Part shown: positions 1 to 6,942 of the stretch, one piece after another | How the letters are laid out: each line of letters starts with the position of its first letter | Numbering within the stretch: position 1 is the stretch's first letter | Origin: a virus | Length of the DNA: 33,725 nucleotides | IMG/VR virus record: IMGVR_UViG_3300028392_000188 | Span: 1-33,725 of that record | Direction: 5' to 3' (one strand) | Translations under genes and position numbers: made by a program | Notes under the pieces: generated by a model | Told to the model about the DNA's origin: nothing | Database searches by the model: none | What the model saw: the letters and a program-made list of their open reading frames with translations, nothing else

Positions 1-1264
1 CGCAGCCGAAGCACGTCAGGCAGAGATCACAGATCTTGACGCCAAAATCACAAGTGCAGAAGCACTTGAAGCCCGCACCGCAGTAATCAAGGAAGCCCGC
101 GCCGATTCAGGTGTTAAGACTTTCGGTTCTGCTGTAATCGGTAAAGAAGAAATGACCTATGATGTCCGTGGCGAACACTCGTTCGTTCGTGACATGATCG
201 CTGCACAACTGCGCAACGATTCTTCTTCATGGGAACGTCTTGCACGTCACCAGCAAGAAGTTGCTGTCGAGCTTCGCGATGTTTCGCGCACCGACGGTTC
301 AGGTGGAGATTTCGTTCCGCCAATTTACCTGATCAACGAATATGCGGAATTCGCGAGAGCTGCACGAGTAACTGCTAACCTCACAACGAACATGGCCCTG
401 CCCCAGGGGACAGATTCCGTGAATATCCCGGCTATTACAACCGGTAGTCGCACAGGCTTCCAGGCGGCCGACAACTCTTCGACATACGCACCAGTAAGTC
501 CGCGTGACCTTGTCACAGCAACTCGCACCGGTCGCGTTGAGACTATCTCGGGCTTCGAGAACGTTTCAATTCAGCTTGTAGAGCAGTCACCAATTGCAAG
601 CGGCCTAGACCGTTTGATCTTTGGTGATTTGATGGCAGATTATGCGTTGCAACTAAACACCGCTGTTGTTGGAACAGGCGACGGTTCCGCAGGATCACTT
701 AAGGGTTTCGTTACCCTTGGTACGGATACCACTAACGGAATCCCTACAACCTGGACAGAGGCGAGCCCGTCGGCTGTTGGCGCATACGCCGCAATCAACA
801 AGGCAATCTCACAGGTTGTTAACAACCGTTACCGCGATGTAGAAGCAATCGTCATGAGTGCTTCGACATGGTACTGGTTGGCTTCATTGGCTGACTCAAG
901 CAACCGTCCGCTTATCGTTCCGACGAATGGTGCAAACCAGGCGTTCAACGCTAACGGCACGATTGACAAGGCAGGCGCAGCAGCAGGATTGGTTGGTCTG
1001 ATTTCAGGCGTTCCAGTTTATGTTGATGCAACAATGACGAAGGCCTATGGCGCAGGAACAAACCAGTCACCAATCTTGGTTGGTAAGTTCTCTGACTCAT
1101 ACCTGTTCGAAAGTGGCGTGAAGACTCGCGTTCTTCCAGACGTACTGTCAGCAAACCTCACCGTTCGCTTCCAGGTCTACGGATACGCAGCACTCATCCA
1201 CCGCTTCAACAAGTCGGTTTCGACTATCAGCGGTACCGGTGCAATCGCGCCATCAGGTTACTAA
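1..1264 (+). CDS. Major capsid protein, HK97 fold, intron-less allele (5'-truncated by window edge)
   Basis: Forms the icosahedral shell. The reading frame is open from base 2, so the gene began upstream of the window. What is visible corresponds to residues 33-452 of the complete copy at 31286-32923. An Ala/Glu-rich helical stretch (the delta or scaffold-like region) precedes the GGDFVPP motif at about nucleotides 301-322, which is typical of HK97-type capsid proteins. The rest is the capsid body, ending in SGTGAIAPSGY. This copy is uninterrupted: V and P of GGDFVPP are adjacent at 316/317. In the other copy a 279-nt intron sits at that phosphodiester bond. The ATG at 152 is internal, not the start. 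The assignment is secure from context (protease and portal upstream, connector downstream) and motif. Confidence 0.93.
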   Translation, partial: AAEARQAEITDLDAKITSAEALEARTAVIKEARADSGVKTFGSAVIGKEEMTYDVRGEHSFVRDMIAAQLRNDSSSWERLARHQQEVAVELRDVSRTDGSGGDFVPPIYLINEYAEFARAARVTANLTTNMALPQGTDSVNIPAITTGSRTGFQAADNSSTYAPVSPRDLVTATRTGRVETISGFENVSIQLVEQSPIASGLDRLIFGDLMADYALQLNTAVVGTGDGSAGSLKGFVTLGTDTTNGIPTTWTEASPSAVGAYAAINKAISQVVNNRYRDVEAIVMSASTWYWLASLADSSNRPLIVPTNGANQAFNANGTIDKAGAAAGLVGLISGVPVYVDATMTKAYGAGTNQSPILVGKFSDSYLFESGVKTRVLPDVLSANLTVRFQVYGYAALIHRFNKSVSTISGTGAIAPSGY

Positions 1265-1280
1265 TCTAACCTAGTTGTCG

Positions 1281-1317
1281 GCGGGAATCTGGGTTCCTTA
1301 CGGATTCAGATTCCCGC
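1281..1317 (+). other. Stem-loop after the capsid gene
   Basis: GCGGGAATCTG (1281-1291) pairs with CAGATTCCCGC (1307-1317), an 11-bp perfect stem with a 15-nt loop. There is no T run after it, so it is not a classic intrinsic terminator. It may attenuate read-through, or stabilise the 3' end of the highly expressed capsid message. The second copy at 32940-32976 keeps the stem exactly and changes only loop bases, which supports a structural role. Confidence 0.7.
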
Positions 1318-1352
1318 TGCAACACTCACAACAAAAGTTCAGGGGAATGGAC

Positions 1353-1493
1353 ATGGCAAGAATGAAAACGCTATTGCTGGAAGCAGCAATCGCAATCGAA
1401 AAAGTTTTAGAAGTTGGCGGCACCATTGAACAGGTGCTGGATACTTTGGATCAGGTTCAGGACATTCCTAATTCGGGGGTTGAAACCCGATGA
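1353..1493 (+). CDS. Small conserved protein downstream of capsid
   Basis: 46 aa, not recognised. I chose the ATG at 1353 because AGGGGA (1341-1346) lies 6 nt upstream of it; an in-frame ATG at 1347 directly abuts that motif and is less likely. The product is helical, with an Ile/Leu/Val heptad-like centre (LLLEAAIAIEKVLEVGG, then IEQVLDTLDQV), suggesting a short coiled coil. Its stop overlaps the glycosyltransferase start (ATGA). The second copy (33012-33152) differs by a single silent change in the parts compared, so it is under constraint. It could be a small capsid-associated protein; that is inference from position only. Confidence 0.6.
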   Translation: MARMKTLLLEAAIAIEKVLEVGGTIEQVLDTLDQVQDIPNSGVETR

Positions 1494-2239
1494 AAATGTC
1501 TGACAAGGTTTGCATTGGAATGGTCAACAATGGTTGGGTTCAGTCCCAGCTCATGGTTGACATCATCCACATCGCACTAATGAAGAAGTCACATTTTGAT
1601 TCTGTGGTTCAGGTGGCCAACATTGGTTTGACTACCCGTTCACGCAATGTGGTTGTTCGTGAATTCTTGGACAACACAGAAGCCGAATGGTTGTTGTTGG
1701 TTGATTCTGACGAATCGTTGAAACCTGAAGTGTTCCAATTATTGTGCGATACCGCGCATGACAAGGAACGTCCAATTGTTTCGGGTTTAGTATTCGGCGC
1801 GTTCTTTGACAATGATGGTCAACTTCGCCCGGTTCCTACGATTTACAACATGGACGAAGAAGATGGTTTGCAACCGATTGACAATTTCCCAATCAACGAG
1901 CTGATTGAAGTTGACGCGGTTGGCACTGGCTGTGTGTTGATTCATCGTTCGGTGTTGTTAAGAATGCAAGCCAACGCCACACAGAACCAAGGCCCACGCT
2001 GGGCATGGTTCGCCGAGGGTGCTATTGACGGCACATATTTTGGCGAGGATTTGTTATTCAGTAAGCGTTTGCAATCTTTGGGATACAAGATTCATGTTCA
2101 TACTGGCGCGACACTTCCCCACCGAAAAGAGTTTTGGCTCGACCACCGCCATCATGCGGGTTGGTTGCAGACATTCAATCCAAACGCAGGTTCGGAAGTT
2201 CCCCTGGCTTCTGAACCTGCGTCTAATTCCGAGGAGTAA
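1490..2239 (+). CDS. GT-A-fold (family 2-like) glycosyltransferase
   Basis: 249 aa, predicted to transfer a sugar from a nucleotide-sugar donor in the cytoplasm. Visible motifs are the early helix TRSRNVVVREFL, the metal-binding DxD within LLLVDSDE (about residues 70-77), a late GEDLLFSKRLQSLGY segment with the catalytic-type ED pair, and a following TGATLPH. This order matches GT2-like enzymes. It overlaps the preceding gene by ATGA, and an in-frame ATG at 1496 is an alternative start. Sitting between capsid and fibre-like genes, it may decorate virion proteins, or modify host glycans. The substrate cannot be read from sequence. A second, slightly different copy begins at 33149. Confidence 0.8.
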   Translation: MKMSDKVCIGMVNNGWVQSQLMVDIIHIALMKKSHFDSVVQVANIGLTTRSRNVVVREFLDNTEAEWLLLVDSDESLKPEVFQLLCDTAHDKERPIVSGLVFGAFFDNDGQLRPVPTIYNMDEEDGLQPIDNFPINELIEVDAVGTGCVLIHRSVLLRMQANATQNQGPRWAWFAEGAIDGTYFGEDLLFSKRLQSLGYKIHVHTGATLPHRKEFWLDHRHHAGWLQTFNPNAGSEVPLASEPASNSEE

Positions 2240-2241
2240 TC

Positions 2242-3204
2242 ATGGCAACACTTCCCGGAACATATAACCAAGTCACGGTTGACAAAAACGGATTCGTTGT
2301 TGCTGGCGCCAATGTGTCAGGTAGTGGATCTAGTGCAGTCACATCGGTCAATGGTCGAACCGGTGCGGTGACAGGTTTAGCGGAATCCTCTGGCAACTTG
2401 TCACAGTTCGCCGCAACAACTTCGGCACAGCTCGCGGGTGTGTTATCTGACGAGACTGGCACTGGTTTGAATGTGTTCAACACAAACCCGACCCTTGGTT
2501 CTGCTTCGACGTCAACTCCTGCGTTGATTGTTCAGGCGGCAACGTCACAGTCGAGCGGCGACATCGTTCGTGTGACTGACTCTGCTGGAAGTATTTATTC
2601 CAATTTTTATGTTGGCGGTTTTTCTGTCAACGCTTCTGATTTTTCATCTGTCTTAATTCTTGACGGAACAGGAATGAGTCTTCAAAATAGTCTTTCGATG
2701 ACTGTTGGTAATACCGTTCTCGACGCTTTCGGTCGAGTCAACTATTCGGCAACAAGTTTGTTGAAACTTGGCGACAACATCACCGCCGGTGGTGGTGTTC
2801 AGGTTGGAACCGCTGCAAGCGCAATCAACCTTGTTGGCGTGACGGTTCATAATTCAAACGCTTATGGTTATCAGCCAACACCTGCGGCGGTCAATGCTTC
2901 TGGACTTATGACCGCGGCTAACTTGTTGACCGGTATCATCACATCAACAACGGCCGCGACAGTTTCGGCACAGTTGCCAACTGGAACAAACTTCGAAACA
3001 GGTATTGCTAACTCGTTGGGCGCACCTGCCACTAATACGTCTTGGGACTTTAGTGTGATTAACACTGGTGTCAGTAACTCTTTGACAATTACAACCAATA
3101 CAGGTTGGACATTGGTTGGCGGAATGGCTGTCACACCGAACACATCGGGTCGCTTCCGAGCTCGTAAAACAGCAACAAACACTTTCACGTTGTACCGTAT
3201 CTAG
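2242..3204 (+). CDS. Fibre-like virion protein
   Basis: 320 aa, low in Cys and Lys and rich in Ser, Thr, Gly, Ala, Val and Asn, as in beta-structured fibres. It contains VTSVNGRTGAVTG (about residues 33-45), a short motif common at the N-terminal parts of phage fibre proteins, followed by FAATTSAQLAGVLSDETGTG, also common there. The C-terminal half has beta-like Asn/Thr-rich repeats, and it ends TFTLYRI. AGGAGTAA (2232-2239) lies 2 nt before the ATG. Its place between capsid and connector, away from the tail-tip genes, suggests a head fibre or decoration protein rather than a tail fibre. That location call is inference. Confidence 0.65.
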   Translation: MATLPGTYNQVTVDKNGFVVAGANVSGSGSSAVTSVNGRTGAVTGLAESSGNLSQFAATTSAQLAGVLSDETGTGLNVFNTNPTLGSASTSTPALIVQAATSQSSGDIVRVTDSAGSIYSNFYVGGFSVNASDFSSVLILDGTGMSLQNSLSMTVGNTVLDAFGRVNYSATSLLKLGDNITAGGGVQVGTAASAINLVGVTVHNSNAYGYQPTPAAVNASGLMTAANLLTGIITSTTAATVSAQLPTGTNFETGIANSLGAPATNTSWDFSVINTGVSNSLTITTNTGWTLVGGMAVTPNTSGRFRARKTATNTFTLYRI

Positions 3205-3212
3205 GATTAGCG

Positions 3213-3326
3213 ATGTCAGAATCCAAATGCCGTTCAGGGTGCAAGACACAGGATCACAATTCTTACTGGGAATGTTTGCAAGCCGCGAACATTGCCATTG
3301 ACAAATCATCATTGAAATCGGAGTGA
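3213..3326 (+). CDS. 37-aa Cys-containing small protein
   Basis: A short frame between the fibre-like gene and the connector gene, starting at the ATG at 3213 after AGGATT. It encodes MSESKCRSGC, then KTQDHNSYWECLQAA, then a Ser/Lys tail. The pattern CxxxC, then TQDH.S...EC resembles very small proteins I associate with actinobacteriophage head modules, from memory and without a search. Three cysteines and a His could bind one metal ion. The stop (3324-3326) lies 2 nt before the next ATG, so the two genes are translationally coupled. Function unknown. Confidence 0.6.
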   Translation: MSESKCRSGCKTQDHNSYWECLQAANIAIDKSSLKSE

Positions 3327-3328
3327 GC

Positions 3329-4174
3329 ATGGCCACATGGGACTTAGGTGACGCGGTAACGCTGACCTACACTAACCGCGACGCTTCGGGCAACCCAGCG
3401 GACGCAACAACAATGGTCGCCACAGTTACGCTTCCAGACGGTACGAGCGCGACCCCTAGCGTCACGCATGGCGCGACAGGTGTCTACTCAACCATTTACA
3501 CGCCGAGCCAATATGGACGCCACCTGATTCGTTGGGTGGCCACTGGCACGAATCCCAGCGGTTTCACGGATGAATTCACTGTCCGCGACCTGACAGCTCT
3601 GCCGGTCGTTTCTTATGACTCGGTTCTGGCTCACCTCAACATTCCGACCGCTTCGGCTAATGAAGAAGAAGTTCGACGTTTCATTGACGCCGCGCAAGAC
3701 TTGGCTGAAAACTATGTCGGCGCGGTTCTTGGTCGTCGCACCTATGTCGAATACTACGACGGCAACACCGACGTTCTTCGACTTCGTAATCCTCGCGCAA
3801 TCAACGTGACGGAAGTTATTGAAGCGGGCGTGACGTTGGACTCGTCGCAGTATCAACTGGATCCAACTGGCCAGCGACTCATGCGACTAACCACGAACGC
3901 CATCAGTGGAACAACCGCAATTGCTTATGGGTATTTCGCGCCAGGTGTGAATTCTGTGAAGGTGACTTATATTGCCGGATACGCAATCACGCCACCAGCG
4001 GTTCAACAAGGGGTCTTGGAAATCGTTCGCCACTTATGGCAAACACAGCGCGGAGCTTCTGTGGTTATGAGCCGTACCGGTTCGGGCGATGACTTCTACC
4101 CAGCCAGCACCTACTCCTTGCCACGTCGAGCAATGGAATTGTTGGATCCTGCAAGTCTGCCGGGTCTGGCGTAA
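3329..4174 (+). CDS. Head-tail connector (gp6-like adaptor) with N-terminal Ig-like domain
   Basis: 281 aa from the ATG at 3329, which has GGAG 5 nt upstream; a GTG at 3323 is an alternative. Residues 1 to about 90 look like a beta-sandwich (WDLGDAVTLTYT, then VATVTLPDGT, then GVYSTIYTPSQYG), as in bacterial Ig-like adornment domains. From about residue 95 it turns into a helical adaptor: YDSVLAHLNI, then EEEVRRFIDAAQDLAENYVG, then a beta-rich core and VLEIVRHLWQTQRG. The second part matches the HK97 gp6-type connector that docks under the portal. The Ig-like part would face the virion surface. It is a two-domain fusion in the expected place in the gene order. Confidence 0.75.
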   Translation: MATWDLGDAVTLTYTNRDASGNPADATTMVATVTLPDGTSATPSVTHGATGVYSTIYTPSQYGRHLIRWVATGTNPSGFTDEFTVRDLTALPVVSYDSVLAHLNIPTASANEEEVRRFIDAAQDLAENYVGAVLGRRTYVEYYDGNTDVLRLRNPRAINVTEVIEAGVTLDSSQYQLDPTGQRLMRLTTNAISGTTAIAYGYFAPGVNSVKVTYIAGYAITPPAVQQGVLEIVRHLWQTQRGASVVMSRTGSGDDFYPASTYSLPRRAMELLDPASLPGLA

Positions 4175-4635
4175 TGGCTGTGACCACCGCGTTCCCTGCG
4201 GTTATCAACGGGATTCTGACAAGCCTTCGGGCGTCGTCAGATTTGTCGGCTGTGCGAATCTTCGACGGTGTTGAAATTGACTCCAGTTACCCTGGCGACT
4301 TCATCGCGGTTGGCCATGATGGAACGGACGACGGTTCTGTGTCGGTTTCCTCGGCAACCCAATCATTCGAACAACTTGGCAATTTCAAGCAATTTGAAGA
4401 TGGTCAAATCGAATGCTTCCTATCAACGTGGGATGGGTCTGACAGCCTCACAGCGCGACGAGCGCGGGCGAGCCAAATCATTTCGGCTGTGGATACCGCC
4501 ATTCGTGCGGACGTCTCTCTGGGCGGCGCTTGCCTTTATTCTTTCCTATCAAATCACACAACCCGCTACCTTCAAACCGATGTCGGTGCGGCAGTCAATG
4601 TCAATTTTACAATCGCCTATCGGGCAAGAACCTAA
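4174..4635 (+). CDS. Putative tail terminator or tail-completion protein
   Basis: 153 aa, coupled to the connector gene by TAATG. It opens with a helix (AVINGILTSLRASSDLSAVRIFDG), then has beta strands (FIAVGHDG, then the repeated Ser/Val run after DDGSVSVSS) and a C-terminal helix-strand unit ending VNFTIAYRART. Size, fold impression and place between connector and tail tube fit a tail terminator of the lambda gpU type. No diagnostic motif is present, so this is mostly a context call. A neck or head-closure protein is the alternative. Confidence 0.5.
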   Translation: MAVTTAFPAVINGILTSLRASSDLSAVRIFDGVEIDSSYPGDFIAVGHDGTDDGSVSVSSATQSFEQLGNFKQFEDGQIECFLSTWDGSDSLTARRARASQIISAVDTAIRADVSLGGACLYSFLSNHTTRYLQTDVGAAVNVNFTIAYRART

Positions 4636-4646
4636 CAGGAGTAATC

Positions 4647-4850
4647 ATGGCAACTTTCAAAAACATTTCACCGCTTGGTGATTTGGTTGTTCCAGCATTG
4701 GGCAAAGATGTTCTTGCTGGCGAAACCGTCGATGTCACGGATACGGACATCATTGGATCACTTCGCGACCAGGTTGATACTTGGCAAGAAGTTTCAGGGG
4801 ATAGCAAGAAATCATCATCAACCCCAGACGCTGCACCGGCAGCCGAATAA
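4647..4850 (+). CDS. Small conserved head/tail-module protein
   Basis: 67 aa. The start is set by AGGAGTAA (4637-4644), 2 nt before the ATG; longer upstream readings of this frame run through the previous gene and are not credible. The N-terminal half (FKNISPLGDLVVPALGK, then VLAGETVDVTD) is a short beta-rich domain seen in small proteins of many siphovirus structural operons. The C-terminal tail is Ser/Lys/Pro/Ala-rich and probably disordered. It may be a tail-tube accessory or minor structural protein; function unknown. Confidence 0.6.
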   Translation: MATFKNISPLGDLVVPALGKDVLAGETVDVTDTDIIGSLRDQVDTWQEVSGDSKKSSSTPDAAPAAE

Positions 4851-4862
4851 CAGGAGTAACAC

Positions 4863-5843
4863 ATGAGTATTGGTGCAGGAATCGGCGCCCAACTGGGCTT
4901 AAAAACAGAAACGACTTTCAACACTGCTGTCACAGTAGATCGCTTCTACGAATTCAACAGCGAGAACCTTGCCTATAACAAGAAGACTGTTGTTGGCATG
5001 GGACTTCGTGCTGGTGGTCAACTGCCACGTTCACAACGTCGCGTTGTCACAACTTTCGAATCAACTGGCGACTTTGAAATTGACCTACCAACCCGCGGCC
5101 TTGGAATGCTTCTTGGTCATGCGACTGGAACAATGTCTTCAGCGACACTTGTTTCAACGGGTGTCTATTCGTACACATTCACATTGGCTGACGTCTATGG
5201 ACGTTCAATGACCATTCAGGCTGGCGTTCCACAGTACGGCGGAACCGTTACCCCCAAGACAGTCACCGGCGCAAAGATTGCTTCGTTTGACTTGAGCGTT
5301 TCTAACGGTGACATTGCCAAGGGCAAGTTCACCATTGACGGTGCTGGGTTCTCAACAACTACGCCAACACTTGCAACCGCTTCATATGCGTTGCAGGGTT
5401 CGGTGTTCCACTTCGCACAAGGCGCAGTGACCATTGACGGTTCAGCCGTTGCCAATATCAAGGACTTCACCGTTTCGGTGAATAACACTTTGAAAAATGA
5501 TCGCTACAACCTAGGCGCGTCAGGTGCTAAGGCTGAACAAGGAATCAACGGTTTCCGAGCTGTGACTGGTTCCATGACCGCTGAGTTCACTGACACAGTT
5601 CTATTGACCAAGTTCCTTGCCGATACTTCGGCAGCGATTGTGGTCACGTTCACTGGTTCAACAATTGCCAGCACTTACAAAGAAACTCTGTCCATCACAA
5701 TTCCAGCAGCCAAGTTCAATGCAGACACACCAAACGTGTCAGGCCCAGGTGTTGTTGATTTGTCAATGACGTTCGACGCATATGACGACGGAACCAACCC
5801 ACCGATGACCATTGTTTATCAAACGGCAGATTCTGCCCTTTAA
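4863..5843 (+). CDS. Major tail tube protein
   Basis: 326 aa, the subunit that polymerises into the tail tube around the tape measure. It is beta-rich with few charged residues: a QLGLKTETTFNTAVTVDRFYEF start, TTFESTGDFEIDLPTRGLGMLLGHATG, then VTIDGSAVANIKDFTVSVNNTL, and a C-terminal VDLSMTFDAYDDGTNPPMTI. This order is characteristic of the phage tail-tube family. AGGAGTAA (4852-4859) precedes the ATG by 3 nt. It sits directly before the tail chaperone pair, the standard order. Length is within the normal range, and nothing is missing. Confidence 0.85.
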   Translation: MSIGAGIGAQLGLKTETTFNTAVTVDRFYEFNSENLAYNKKTVVGMGLRAGGQLPRSQRRVVTTFESTGDFEIDLPTRGLGMLLGHATGTMSSATLVSTGVYSYTFTLADVYGRSMTIQAGVPQYGGTVTPKTVTGAKIASFDLSVSNGDIAKGKFTIDGAGFSTTTPTLATASYALQGSVFHFAQGAVTIDGSAVANIKDFTVSVNNTLKNDRYNLGASGAKAEQGINGFRAVTGSMTAEFTDTVLLTKFLADTSAAIVVTFTGSTIASTYKETLSITIPAAKFNADTPNVSGPGVVDLSMTFDAYDDGTNPPMTIVYQTADSAL

Positions 5844-5867
5844 TCAAAGAAAGCCAGGGGAAACACC

Positions 5868-6242
5868 ATGACCGAAAGAATCGAATTGCCAGACAATGCG
5901 TGGGCAGAATTAAGAAGTCCACGTTCAGTGCCGGAACGCTTACGCCGACCTGTCACAAAAATGATGTTTCAGATTTCGCAACAACAAACCGAAAACATTG
6001 GGAACAACTTTGTTGATCCTGAAATGGTGATGGTTTATTCAGAGCTGAATGACCTTCTGATTGTTGCCCGCGTTGCCGCGTGGTCTTACGATTTGCCAAT
6101 CAGTGTGGATAGTGTGTTGGATTTGCCTGGCGACGCTTACGAGCTACTGCAAGCCAAAGCCGCCGAATCTATGACCGAGATGATTCCAAACTTCGGTCAG
6201 TCCAGCGATCAAGAATCCCCCACGCAGCCCTCAGACGTTTAA
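5868..6242 (+). CDS. Tail assembly chaperone, upstream frame (G-like)
   Basis: 124 aa, read alone to the stop at 6240. It lies between tail tube and tape measure, the invariant position of siphovirus tail assembly chaperones that coat the tape measure during tail polymerisation. The N-terminus is acidic and basic mixed (MTERIELPDNAWAELRSP). The middle is helical, and the tail is Ser/Gln/Pro-rich and looks like a linker before the frameshift point. An overlapping reading frame one base back remains open past this stop to 6436, so a minor fused product is expected. Confidence 0.78.
   Translation: MTERIELPDNAWAELRSPRSVPERLRRPVTKMMFQISQQQTENIGNNFVDPEMVMVYSELNDLLIVARVAAWSYDLPISVDSVLDLPGDAYELLQAKAAESMTEMIPNFGQSSDQESPTQPSDV
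6217..6221 (+). promoter_or_regulatory. Candidate -1 ribosomal slip site (C5 run)
   Basis: Frame 0 reads GAA TCC CCC ACG here. A proline tRNA on CCC (6219-6221) can re-pair one base back on CCC (6218-6220), giving TCC CCC CAC and entering the downstream chaperone frame. This is a single-tRNA slip, not the classic X XXY YYZ heptamer, so it is tentative. No other strong slip site was seen in the overlap. Confidence 0.4.
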
Positions 6243-6436
6243 GTCGTGCGCTTGAGGGCGGAACGGTGCGCGGGACACTTCCCGAAGAAGAACTGCGCAC
6301 CTATCGACTATGCAAATTGTTGGGATGTTTGCCGTCTCAACTAGAAGAAGAACCCGGCGTAATGCTGGATTGGATTCTTGCCATTGACGACACCATCACC
6401 GAAACAAAAAATTCGATGTGGGAAAGAGAGAACTAA
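6221..6436 (+). CDS. Tail assembly chaperone, -1 frame extension (T-like)
   Basis: This frame is offset -1 from the upstream chaperone, overlaps its end, and runs to the TAA at 6434-6436, two bases before the next ATG. It reads ALEGGTVRGTLPEEELRTYR, then LCKLLGCLPSQLEEEP, then VMLDWILAIDDTI, ending MWEREN: a plausible helical domain. It has no ATG with a good ribosome site near its beginning; only a GTG at 6266 could serve. If the shift occurs at the C5 run (6217-6221), the fusion is about 189 aa. Two-frame chaperones of this kind are normal in siphoviruses. The exact shift point is inferred. Confidence 0.7.
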   Translation, partial: HAALRRLSRALEGGTVRGTLPEEELRTYRLCKLLGCLPSQLEEEPGVMLDWILAIDDTITETKNSMWEREN

Positions 6437-6438
6437 TC

Positions 6439-6942
6439 ATGGCTAGTGGCCCACTCATTCAACCAGTCTTTCGTGGTGGCAAAGAATTTAACCATGCCAT
6501 TAAAGAATTAGACAGTCGAATTGCCAAAGCCACAATTGTTGGAATGCGCGAAAATCAAAACCTTTTGAAGCGCGTGGTCAAGAAGAATCTGAATGGCAAA
6601 CCGCGTTCCAACTGGCGTGGTCACATGTTCAACGGTCGCGCTATTTATGAACATAACATTCACTACACAAGTCTCCCATCGTCCGCACCGCGGTCTGGTG
6701 GCCCAGGCAAATTCACCGGCGCATTGCGCAACGGTGTTGGTTCCCAGCGTCCACGAGCTGACGCGACTGGAACTGTGACTGGTGGCGTTGGTGTGGGTGG
6801 AAAAATTAACAACTTTAAGAAGCACAGACTTGAAAAAAAGTTTCCTTACTTTGCGCCAGCGGTTGCGGAAGCGTCATCAAAATTTGTGCCTAACTTTGAA
6901 AAAGGTTGGGCGAAGGCTATTGACAGAATGGGTGGACTCTGA
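6439..6942 (+). CDS. HK97 gp10-like neck/tail protein
   Basis: 167 aa from the ATG at 6439; an upstream in-frame ATG at 6418 lies inside the chaperone frame. The N-terminal helix FNHAIKELDSRIAKATIVGM is followed by a basic segment, LLKRVVKKNLNGKPRSNWRG. A Gly/Pro-rich loop comes next (SAPRSGGPGKFTGALRNGVG), then a C-terminal YFAPAVAEASSKFVPNFEKGW. The PGxxTGALRN-type loop and overall layout match HK97 gp10-like minor proteins. These are usually encoded before the tail tube, so finding one between the chaperones and the tape measure is unusual. It overlaps the tape measure start by TGATG. Confidence 0.62.
   Translation: MASGPLIQPVFRGGKEFNHAIKELDSRIAKATIVGMRENQNLLKRVVKKNLNGKPRSNWRGHMFNGRAIYEHNIHYTSLPSSAPRSGGPGKFTGALRNGVGSQRPRADATGTVTGGVGVGGKINNFKKHRLEKKFPYFAPAVAEASSKFVPNFEKGWAKAIDRMGGL

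Noticed and set aside
1-2066. True tandem duplication of the capsid region
   Set aside because: The second copy starts exactly one genome length later at the same gene order and is simply cut by the window end. A single circular or redundant genome with two variants explains this better than a duplicated module.
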